Shown here in pieces: positions 1 through 5,731 of a stretch of DNA of 7,104 nt. Both the position numbers and the translations under genes were made by a program. How positions within the stretch are numbered: position 1 is the first letter of the stretch; every line of letters starts with the position of its first letter. Source of the DNA: an uncultured Saprospiraceae bacterium (GTDB taxonomy: Bacteria > Bacteroidota > Bacteroidia > Chitinophagales > Saprospiraceae). The DNA lies in NCBI GenBank assembly GCA_938044055.1, contig CALIQO010000287.1, forward strand, positions 1 through 7,104, in the 5' to 3' direction. The notes under the pieces were generated by a model, which was given only the letters and a program-made list of their open reading frames with translations, did not search any database and was not told where the DNA came from.

Positions 1-615
1 CCTCTTTCTACCTCCATCACCAATCCTGGTATTATGGGATGGTTTTCATTTACACCTAGAATGCAGTGTTATCATGGTATCGTAAGCATGGGCCATGACC
101 TACAAGGCGTCCTTTCTGCAGAGAGGAAAGTCATGGATTTCTCCGGGGGACGAGGATACATAGAAAAAGACTGGGGAACGTCTTTCCCTAAATGCTGGAT
201 ATGGGCGCACTCCAATCATTTTAAATCTCACCCAGACTTATCTCTAATGGCTTCTGTGGCACACATTCCGTGGATGGGAAATTACTTCATAGGTTTTATA
301 GTCGCTCTCCACTATAAAGGGAAAACAGAAGTCTATGCCACTTATAATCAAGCTAAAAAGCATGTAAGCATAAAAGGCGAAACAGTACACATGAAATTTA
401 GAAGGAAGAAAAAAGAACTCCTATTATCGGCCGTCCCCGGACCTGGAGCAGATCTGAAATCTCCTATCAGTGGTCTTATGACTGGAAAGGTTAATGAAAG
501 CTTGGCTGCTGAAATCAGAATAACCTTGAAAGAAAATGGGAAAACCATCATCGATGATTACAGCACAACAAGTGGACTAGAGGTAGCTGGTGATGTAAGT
601 ATTCTACTAGGATAA
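1..615 (+). CDS. Tocopherol cyclase family protein, 5'-truncated by the window edge
   Basis: The reading frame is open from base 1 to the TAA at 613-615, so 204 residues are visible and the true start lies upstream. The ATG at 34 is internal. The visible part matches the tocopherol cyclase-like family (plant VTE1 relatives). It has an early block GWFSFTPRMQCYHGIVSM, then the signature GYIEKDWGTSFPKCWIWAHS at about nt 154-213, then SNHF and a SVAHIPW block, with aromatic and glycine-rich beta strands to the end. Known members run to roughly 300-370 residues, so about a third or more should be missing. In plants and cyanobacteria VTE1 closes the chromanol ring of vitamin E. Homologues in non-photosynthetic bacteria have no established substrate, and nothing nearby suggests prenylquinone synthesis, so the family is clear but the reaction is not. 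No signal peptide can be judged because the N terminus is missing. A short hairpin (617-633) directly follows the stop. Confidence 0.9.
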   Translation, partial: PLSTSITNPGIMGWFSFTPRMQCYHGIVSMGHDLQGVLSAERKVMDFSGGRGYIEKDWGTSFPKCWIWAHSNHFKSHPDLSLMASVAHIPWMGNYFIGFIVALHYKGKTEVYATYNQAKKHVSIKGETVHMKFRRKKKELLLSAVPGPGADLKSPISGLMTGKVNESLAAEIRITLKENGKTIIDDYSTTSGLEVAGDVSILLG

Positions 616-616
616 A

Positions 617-633
617 GGATATAACGTATATCC
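617..633 (+). terminator. Short perfect hairpin right after the tocopherol-cyclase stop
   Basis: GGATATA (617-623) and TATATCC (627-633) form a perfect 7-bp inverted repeat around an ACG loop, one base past the TAA stop. The stem is AT-rich and no T-run follows, so it would be a weak terminator at best. It may instead protect the mRNA 3' end. The HU terminator just downstream could also stop plus-strand transcripts. Confidence 0.3.
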
Positions 634-650
634 ACTTACCCTTATTCAAT

Positions 651-683
651 AAAAAATGGGTGATGATTCAAGAATCACCACCC
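651..683 (-). terminator. Intrinsic terminator of the HU gene
   Basis: On the minus strand a 12-base arm GGGTGGTGATTC (683-672) pairs with GAATCATCACCC (669-658). Eleven positions are Watson-Crick and one is a G-U wobble, around a tiny UU loop. The stem is followed by A and then six Ts (656-651). It lies 26 nt past the HU stop at 710-712. On the plus strand the wobble becomes an A/C mismatch and no T-run follows, so the element mainly terminates the minus strand. Confidence 0.85.
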
Positions 684-709
684 TTAAGTTACATATAAGT
701 TATATGATC

Positions 710-982
710 TTAGTTGACTGCTTCAACTAATCCTTTTCCAGCTTTAAACTTAACCTGGGTTTTAGCAGCAATTCTAATAGTTGCTCCTGTTGCAGGATTC
801 CTTCCGTCTCTAGCAGCTCTGTGTGAAGTTGAAAATGTTCCAAATCCAACGAAAGCAGCTTTTCCACCACCTTTTAAGGTCTTTTCAATGGAATCAAAAA
901 CAGCGCTAACTGCATCACCGGCTTGTCCTTTAGTGATACCAGCAGCATCTGCTACTGCATCGATTAAATCTCCTTTGTTCAT
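710..982 (-). CDS. hup: HU-family histone-like DNA-binding protein, 90 aa
   Basis: This is a small basic nucleoid protein of the HU/IHF family, which binds and bends DNA as a dimer. The 90-residue length is exactly typical. It begins MNKGDLIDAVADAAG, an alpha-helical dimerization half that continues to about residue 42. The family core follows: VGFGTFSTSHRAARDGRNPA, then TGATIRIAAKTQVKFKAGKG, with the DNA-inserting arm carrying the conserved RNP-TG proline. The start at 982 gives the standard N terminus. The frame extends upstream to 1018 (12 more residues), but that start lies inside the candidate -7 promoter box, so I reject it. The leader before the ATG is A/T-rich without a clear Shine-Dalgarno sequence. 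The gene is monocistronic, with its own promoter (1016-1046) and a strong terminator (651-683). It could be a specialised paralogue rather than the main HU. Confidence 0.96.
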   Translation of the reverse strand: MNKGDLIDAVADAAGITKGQAGDAVSAVFDSIEKTLKGGGKAAFVGFGTFSTSHRAARDGRNPATGATIRIAAKTQVKFKAGKGLVEAVN

Positions 983-1015
983 AATAATAGGTTTTATTAA
1001 TTGATTATATGGCGC

Positions 1016-1046
1016 CAAAAGTATATTACAAATTTCTTATATACAA
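1016..1046 (-). promoter_or_regulatory. Bacteroidota-type promoter for the HU gene
   Basis: Read on the minus strand, TTG (1046-1044) is followed after exactly 20 bp by TACTTTTG (1023-1016). This is a full match to the TAnnTTTG -7 consensus of Bacteroidota. The predicted transcript start is near 1010, giving a leader of about 27 nt before the ATG at 982. Inferred from motif and spacing only. Confidence 0.65.
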
Positions 1047-1147
1047 GTTTTTAGCACCAAATAAAGGCTGAAACCCCTTTAAATACAGGGTTTTCTTTAA
1101 AATATGTGCCTATCTGACGGCTTTATCGGCAATAATCAGTGTCTGAC

Positions 1148-1178
1148 TTGACCCTTTTAGGGTATATATGTATCTTGG
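1148..1178 (+). promoter_or_regulatory. Candidate promoter for the small lipoprotein gene
   Basis: TTG (1148-1150) and TATCTTGG (1171-1178) are separated by 20 bp. The second box matches TAnnTTTG at all but one fixed position. The predicted transcript start is near 1185, giving a leader of about 57 nt. Within that leader, GTATG (1195-1199) can pair with CATAC (1208-1212) in a small stem of unknown meaning. Confidence 0.45.
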
Positions 1179-1241
1179 AAACCGATGATTTTAGGTATGT
1201 TTTATGCCATACGTACCTTGAAATCTTATAATAAATAGATA

Positions 1242-1415
1242 ATGAAACGGATTTTAATATACTTAAGCATGTTGTTTTTCTTAGGTTTTTTAGGTACTAC
1301 TTTCTCCAGTTGTAAGACTGGATATGGCTGTCCTGCAGAAGAAGAATACAAGAAAAAACAAGATAAGCCCTTAACCACTAAGCGTGGAAAGTCTAAACTT
1401 TTTAAGAAATCCTAA
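1242..1415 (+). CDS. Small probable lipoprotein, 57 aa, function unknown
   Basis: The ORF reads MKRILIYLSMLFFLGFLGTT, then FSSCKTGYGCPAEEEYKKKQ, then DKPLTTKRGKSKLFKKS. An in-frame TAG at 1236-1238 lies just before the ATG, so this is the only sensible start. Residues 1-23 form a short basic n-region and a hydrophobic core. FSSC places Cys24 as a probable lipidation site: Ser at -1 fits a lipobox, while Phe at -3 is less usual. The mature part would be only about 34 residues, polar and strongly basic at its C terminus (KRGKSKLFKKS), with a second cysteine at position 30 in a GYGCP motif. I know no function. I have an impression of similar short lipoproteins in other Bacteroidota but cannot verify it. 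It has a candidate promoter of its own, and its stop overlaps the stop of the convergent permease gene by 4 bp, leaving no room for a separate terminator. Confidence 0.75.
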   Translation: MKRILIYLSMLFFLGFLGTTFSSCKTGYGCPAEEEYKKKQDKPLTTKRGKSKLFKKS

Positions 1416-2539
1416 TTTTTCCCTCTTGCATCTCTGAGCAATTGTCCACTGAGACTATTGAGACATGCTATTAATAGAAATATTGCTAAGCCTGGAAAAA
1501 TAGCCAACCACCATGAATTAGATTCTCTTGCCATTGCAAGCATGGATCCCCATGTAGGTATTTCAGGAGGAAGACCAATCCCTAAGAAAGATAATGTGGC
1601 TTCTACCAATACGAACGATGCTACTGTAAATGTACAAGTAGACAATATAGGGTCAAGTGCATTAGGTAAAATATGACGCGTTACTTTTCTCCATGTACTT
1701 AATCCCAGTGCTTCTGAAGCCCTATAAAAAGGAAGACTCCTTATACGCAACACTTCGCCTCTTACATATCTAGCTATCCCTGCCCACCCTATAAACCCTA
1801 ATATTAAAATCACATTCCAGACAGAATATGAAGAAAAGAGACCTAAGGAAGCTAGCACTAGAAATATTCCTGGAATCGCTAAACGCAACTTGATAAGTCC
1901 ATCCATCCATGTCGAAAATGGAAAGGCATACTTTTTAATCGAAAGACTGCTTGATGCTTTTACTATCAACCCTGCTAATAGTATGAATAAGACAAATAAC
2001 CCTAACCCATATGATGAATGTATCAATTGGAATAAACCCAGTATTATACAAATCAAAATGCCAGTAAACTGAACAAGATTCATTCTATAGATTGTGCTGT
2101 CCTTCAAGCCTGCAATGGTTCCGATTACAATTCCGATAATCAGCGCTATTCCTACGCCTCCGAAGCCTATTCTTAAAGCCACCGATAATCCTCTTATCAT
2201 ACCTCCTGCAACATCTCTTCCTAGAACATCTGTGCCTAGAAAATGTCCTTTCTCCCATGGAGGTAACAATGTAGATGATATATCTACTCGTTCTGGGTCA
2301 TGGTTAATAGGTGCCCTGAGAATTACTCTATCATAATTCCCCTTATTGATAGGCGGTGAATCTGCCATCCCTAGATTCCACAACCATTCCGTTCCGGCTG
2401 GACTGACAGTTTTTCCATCTTTCTCAGCAAGTAGTGGCAGATCATTACTGATAAAAGGATGCATAAAACCACACAGAATCAAGATAATAAGTATAGCAAG
2501 TGCCCACCTACGTCGTATATATGTAACCATCTTCCTCAC
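1412..2539 (-). CDS. DppC/OppC-type ABC transporter permease, enlarged (375 aa)
   Basis: This is an inner-membrane permease of a peptide/nickel-type ABC importer, expected to pair with the upstream DppB-like protein and receive substrate from the binding lipoprotein. Helix 1 is at about residues 12-30. A long periplasmic stretch then leads to the family block GHFLGTDVLGRDV (98-110), and helix 2 lies at about 118-144. The ATPase-coupling EAA loop is at 273-293 (ASEALGLSTWRKVTRHILPN), followed by EATLSFLGIGLPP and the C-terminal helix FPGLAIFLL. Family members are usually about 280-310 residues. The surplus comes from a longer periplasmic stretch after helix 1 and a hydrophobic block at about 150-200 that looks like an extra helix pair. 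The start at 2539 is GTG, overlapping the preceding TGA as GTGA. An ATG at 2530, preceded by AGGAAG at very short spacing, is an alternative that would remove three residues. Substrate cannot be told from sequence. Confidence 0.93.
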   Translation of the reverse strand: MRKMVTYIRRRWALAILIILILCGFMHPFISNDLPLLAEKDGKTVSPAGTEWLWNLGMADSPPINKGNYDRVILRAPINHDPERVDISSTLLPPWEKGHFLGTDVLGRDVAGGMIRGLSVALRIGFGGVGIALIIGIVIGTIAGLKDSTIYRMNLVQFTGILICIILGLFQLIHSSYGLGLFVLFILLAGLIVKASSSLSIKKYAFPFSTWMDGLIKLRLAIPGIFLVLASLGLFSSYSVWNVILILGFIGWAGIARYVRGEVLRIRSLPFYRASEALGLSTWRKVTRHILPNALDPILSTCTFTVASFVLVEATLSFLGIGLPPEIPTWGSMLAMARESNSWWLAIFPGLAIFLLIACLNSLSGQLLRDARGKN

Positions 2540-3897
2540 GCATGCTTCATTCTAGGGTCAAGAAATCGATATGTGACATCAGCAAGAAAGAAAACTACTG
2601 TCGTAATTAACACAGATATAAGGAGGATGATATATACTACTTCCCAGTCTGCTGAAAGGATACTGTTGTACATCAACCTACCCATTCCTGGAATATTAAA
2701 AATTACCTCAATAAGTAATGACCCGGCAAGCATTCTAGGTATAGCATTGCTTACCATAGTTACAGTAGATGTTCCTATGTTCTTAAGTATATGGTATAGA
2801 TATATTTTCTGTAAGGACAATCCTTTAGACTTCAATTGCAACACATAAGGTTTCCCCAGTTCTGAAAGAACACTTTCTTTTATCAGTTTACCGATTAGTG
2901 CTAATCCATGTAAACTCAGACACAAAACAGGAAGAATAATCTGTGGAATGTCAAGAAAGAAATTCTGGACGACACCATAACTGGATCTTACTCTGAAAAT
3001 AGGGCTGACGAAGATATCGGTCCAGCTACCGTATTCTGGGGTAGTAAAAAAAACAATAAGCAAGGTAGCCAACCAGAATAGAGGTACAGCATATAATGAA
3101 AATAGGCCTACATTTATCATCTGGTCAATCCATCTACCCCTATAGTGAGCCTGGATAAAACCGATAAGTATTCCAATCGGAAAACACATAAGCAGACTGA
3201 TTAATGTCATCAATAGAGTCCACTTCATCGCAGGTAAGATTTTATCTATTGTAGGTTGGTTGTCAACTATTGATATTCCGAAATCCCCTCTTATCGTTTT
3301 ACTTAACCAGCGATGATATTGGTTGCTGAATCCATGCCATCTCAGCGAGGGTAAGACTAAGAATGAGGAAGGCAGATCTTGCTTCATCTGTTTAATGGCA
3401 TCCTCTATTTCAGGAACTTGATAATGGTTGATGAATGATAATCGATCTCTATTCTTTTCTAAATCTATATCCTGATATAAAAACGACAGAGCTTTTTCAA
3501 GCACAAGATCTACAGAATCTTGTGAGGGCATAATTGAAATTCCTACTTGCCTCAGGGTCTCCATATAGTCAAGAATGGAACTGCCTTTATAACCCCTATC
3601 TAGCAATCCATCAATTAGATGTCTTTCAGCAGATGTCCAGTCATTATCGTGATCCGGAAAATGGCTTGGGACAAGTGTAAAATAAAAGTATGGAAGATTC
3701 AGATTGCGGCGTCGATATTCCTCTTCATATTTCTCATCAATCTGTGATGCACCCACTCGGTCATTCTGCAGTTGCTCACTTAAGAGGGTATTAATCGGGT
3801 CAGCTCGATTGTACTTACTGATAAAAAACACCAAGATGGTTGAAAAAAACAATAGCAATACTCCCCCCAGAATCCTCCTGACTATCGACTTTAACAT
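2536..3897 (-). CDS. DppB/OppB-type ABC transporter permease with large periplasmic insert (453 aa)
   Basis: This is the first permease of the peptide/nickel-type ABC importer. Helix 1 is at about residues 9-27, followed by ADPINTLL (32-39), the counterpart of the family's PGDP segment. The core resumes at WLSKTIRGDFGISI (197-210), with helices from about 222 onward. It includes a coupling loop around 343-373 (SELGKPYVLQLKSKGL...ILKN), the segment EVIFNIPGMGRLMYNSI (397-413) and the ending ADVTYRFLDPRMK (439-451), all hallmarks of DppB. Classical DppB proteins have about 310-340 residues. Here the region between helices 1 and 2 is swollen by roughly 110 residues (about 80-190), charged and predicted periplasmic. 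The ATG at 3897 overlaps the TAA of the binding-protein gene by one base (TAATG), and the TGA overlaps the next gene's GTG by 4 nt, so the three genes are very probably co-transcribed and translationally coupled. Confidence 0.94.
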   Translation of the reverse strand: MLKSIVRRILGGVLLLFFSTILVFFISKYNRADPINTLLSEQLQNDRVGASQIDEKYEEEYRRRNLNLPYFYFTLVPSHFPDHDNDWTSAERHLIDGLLDRGYKGSSILDYMETLRQVGISIMPSQDSVDLVLEKALSFLYQDIDLEKNRDRLSFINHYQVPEIEDAIKQMKQDLPSSFLVLPSLRWHGFSNQYHRWLSKTIRGDFGISIVDNQPTIDKILPAMKWTLLMTLISLLMCFPIGILIGFIQAHYRGRWIDQMINVGLFSLYAVPLFWLATLLIVFFTTPEYGSWTDIFVSPIFRVRSSYGVVQNFFLDIPQIILPVLCLSLHGLALIGKLIKESVLSELGKPYVLQLKSKGLSLQKIYLYHILKNIGTSTVTMVSNAIPRMLAGSLLIEVIFNIPGMGRLMYNSILSADWEVVYIILLISVLITTVVFFLADVTYRFLDPRMKHA

Positions 3898-5606
3898 TAT
3901 GATCTAGGCTGAAAAGTATTCCCTAAATATCCTGGTCGCTTGATCGTAGAACTGCCATTCCAGCGCTTATTAATTATCAATTTTTCCATAGGAGCATATA
4001 AGAATATACCTGGTGCATCTGCATAAAAAATATCTTGAACCTCTTCATATAGTTTCTCTCTCACTTTAGAATCAGGAGTAGACCGAATCATTTCTATCAG
4101 TTCGTCGATTCTAGGATTGTTATAAGACATCCGATTTCTACCGGTTGCTGTATCATTATCAGAATGCCAGATAACATAAAAATCATCGTCTTCTAAGTCT
4201 AGTGAGGTAACAGCAGTTGCTATTCCATAATCCCTAGTCTTAAGGTGCTGATCTCTTATGGTTGCATACTCTTTAGTAATGAGGCTCAAGTTTATTCCTA
4301 CCTCCTTGCAAGCTTCTTGTAAGAGCAAGCCTATATTCCTTCCAAGAGCAGCCCTAGTTATATACATTTCTATATTGCATTCCTCCATCTTGCCATCTAT
4401 ATTCTTATCAAGATCTCCATCTTGATCTACATCAATCCATCCCGCTTCCTTTAGAAGTTCTTTAGCTCTATCTATGTTCTTAGAGTACAGTGGTGTATCA
4501 CTATCGTAATATCTTTTAGATGGATGTACAGGCACATTAAGTCGGGTACCCATTCCTTCTTCAAGCGAATTAATTATGGCATCTACATCTAGTAAGTAAT
4601 TCATCGCTTTTCTCACCTTTACATCTTTTAAGATCGGATGACCATTGTTAAGTTGTAAAAAGTAATACCGCATCATCGGGGTAGTATAGAAAGATAGGGA
4701 ATCTTGATAGACAGCATTCTCCTTTATCTTAGCATATTCTGTAGTGGGAATTTCATTAGATACGTCTATACTTCCTTCTTTAAGCATAGAAAGGGCACTT
4801 GTAGCATCTGGCACAATGTAGAAGATCATTTCTTCAGGACCTTGTTGTAAAAATGGGTTGTCTGCATATGCCGCTCCCCAGTAATCTTCTACTCTTTTTA
4901 TAACAATGTTCTGGTTGGCCTCCCAGGATACCAGCTGATAAGGTCCATTGTTTAACAGAATATCTCTGGTATATGTACTTCCATTGAATCCATCTACAAG
5001 AGCGCCTAATTCTGGAGAAAGTTGTTCTACTTTATCATAGGCGCGTACCTCATCCAAGGTTAATGAGCCGAATACATCCTCAGGGTCGTATATGTGTCTC
5101 GGAAGAATAGGAATATTTATAGAAGACTCCAGCGCATGTATATATGGTTTATTGAATGTTACAGTAACAGACTTTTCTGTAGCTTTTTCAACTTGATCTA
5201 TATTAGAAATATAAACACTATATGCACTGGAATTAATTAAGGACAAAGACATGAATTTTATGGTGAAAAGATAGTCCTCCGCGTTAATCGGTGTATTATC
5301 ATGCCACTCTACTCCTTCTTTAAAGGAAAATGTGTAACTGTATGAGGTATCAGAAATGTCTTTTTTTTCCGGGATATCCTCTATCAAGATAGGGTATAAC
5401 TGCAAGGTTTCTGGGTGATAATCTGCTAGTGGTAAGTAGATGTATTGATGCACAAATCTGGACACTTGCCCCAGGCTCAACATAGGGTTAAGCTTCTGAG
5501 GGTCAGATTTTATTCTTATATCAAGGGTTGTATCTTGCTTCCCTACTTTGTCTGTTTTACAAGCAAAAAAACCGAGCACAAGAAAAATCAGAATTACATT
5601 CTTCAT
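3897..5606 (-). CDS. ABC transporter substrate-binding lipoprotein, SBP_bac_5 / DppA-OppA family (569 aa)
   Basis: This is an extracytoplasmic solute receptor of the peptide/nickel class (cluster C) that delivers ligand to the two permeases encoded just downstream. The N terminus MKNVILIFLVLGFFAC is a lipoprotein signal, with Cys16 as the likely acylated residue. Family blocks follow: FSFKEGVEWHDNTPINAEDY (93-112), NNGPYQLVSWEANQNIVIKR with the DYWG that follows (219-244), LKDVKVRKAMNYLLDVDAII (326-345), AKELLKEAGW (381-390) and, near the end, a YEEVQDIFYADAPGIFLYAP segment typical of this fold. DVDQDGDLD (392-400) is an Asp-rich calcium-loop-like turn often seen at this point in the family. 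The length is normal. It is first in the operon and ends TAATG into the next gene. No ligand can be assigned: oligopeptide, dipeptide, nickel or other small solutes are all possible. No clear Shine-Dalgarno sequence precedes the ATG at 5606. Confidence 0.94.
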   Translation of the reverse strand: MKNVILIFLVLGFFACKTDKVGKQDTTLDIRIKSDPQKLNPMLSLGQVSRFVHQYIYLPLADYHPETLQLYPILIEDIPEKKDISDTSYSYTFSFKEGVEWHDNTPINAEDYLFTIKFMSLSLINSSAYSVYISNIDQVEKATEKSVTVTFNKPYIHALESSINIPILPRHIYDPEDVFGSLTLDEVRAYDKVEQLSPELGALVDGFNGSTYTRDILLNNGPYQLVSWEANQNIVIKRVEDYWGAAYADNPFLQQGPEEMIFYIVPDATSALSMLKEGSIDVSNEIPTTEYAKIKENAVYQDSLSFYTTPMMRYYFLQLNNGHPILKDVKVRKAMNYLLDVDAIINSLEEGMGTRLNVPVHPSKRYYDSDTPLYSKNIDRAKELLKEAGWIDVDQDGDLDKNIDGKMEECNIEMYITRAALGRNIGLLLQEACKEVGINLSLITKEYATIRDQHLKTRDYGIATAVTSLDLEDDDFYVIWHSDNDTATGRNRMSYNNPRIDELIEMIRSTPDSKVREKLYEEVQDIFYADAPGIFLYAPMEKLIINKRWNGSSTIKRPGYLGNTFQPRS

Positions 5607-5621
5607 AAGATATATTTTTCT

Positions 5622-5630
5622 TTATCCACA
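5622..5630 (+). promoter_or_regulatory. Consensus DnaA box TTATCCACA
   Basis: This is a perfect 9/9 match to the canonical DnaA box, 16 nt upstream of the binding-protein start codon and so inside its leader. Two 8/9 relatives on the opposite strand lie in the same intergenic region: TTATCCATA (5678-5670) and TTATCTACA (5709-5701). Whether DnaA binds here is inference. Confidence 0.45.
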
Positions 5631-5663
5631 ACCTCAATTTCAGAATACTGTACAAAATAAAAA

Positions 5664-5671
5664 CAAATCTA
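5664..5671 (-). promoter_or_regulatory. Possible -7 promoter box for the ABC importer operon
   Basis: On the minus strand TAGATTTG (5671-5664) matches the Bacteroidota TAnnTTTG box perfectly and would give a leader of about 50 nt before the ATG at 5606. No TTG lies at the usual 19-21 bp upstream; the nearest (5700-5698) is 26 bp away. The -33 element is therefore missing or poor, and the promoter may depend on an activator. Confidence 0.35.
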
Positions 5672-5685
5672 TGGATAACACACTT

Positions 5686-5706
5686 TCTACATTAGGACAA
5701 TGTAGA
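5686..5706. repeat. Perfect 8-bp inverted repeat, possible operator
   Basis: TCTACATT (5686-5693) and AATGTAGA (5699-5706) are exact inverted copies around AGGAC. The spacing and symmetry suit a homodimeric regulator. It sits in the shared region between the ABC operon and the divergent epimerase-like gene, just upstream of the candidate -7 box at 5664-5671, so a bound protein could affect either direction. As RNA it could also form a small hairpin. Confidence 0.4.
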
Positions 5707-5731
5707 TAATCATTATTAAATATTATCAGAA

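Noticed and set aside
348..551. 67-codon minus-strand open frame within the tocopherol-cyclase gene
   Set aside because: It is a shadow of the conserved gene on the other strand.
714..1004. 96-codon plus-strand open frame antisense to HU
   Set aside because: It lies entirely opposite a textbook HU gene, has no promoter, and its translation shows no family features.
983..1018. Longer HU start adding 12 residues
   Set aside because: The start codon at 1018 falls inside the candidate -7 box, and HU proteins start at MNK; the 90-residue form is standard.
1071..1093. Inverted repeat AAACCC...GGGTTT followed by a T-rich run
   Set aside because: It resembles a plus-strand terminator but no plus-strand gene precedes it. 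The stem is only 6 bp with an 11-nt loop, so it is probably incidental.
1388..1403. AAAGT-ctaa-ACTTT mini hairpin with Ts near the end of the small lipoprotein gene
   Set aside because: It is a 5-bp A/T-rich stem inside coding sequence, too weak to call a terminator.
2459..2848. 129-codon plus-strand open frame across the permease gene junction
   Set aside because: It is antisense to two clear permease genes, its composition is that of a reversed membrane protein, and it has no recognisable domain.
4407..4433. EF-hand/dockerin-like DVDQDGDLD loop in the binding protein
   Set aside because: Asp/Gly-rich turns at this point are common in SBP_bac_5 proteins, so it is noted in the gene entry rather than treated as novel.
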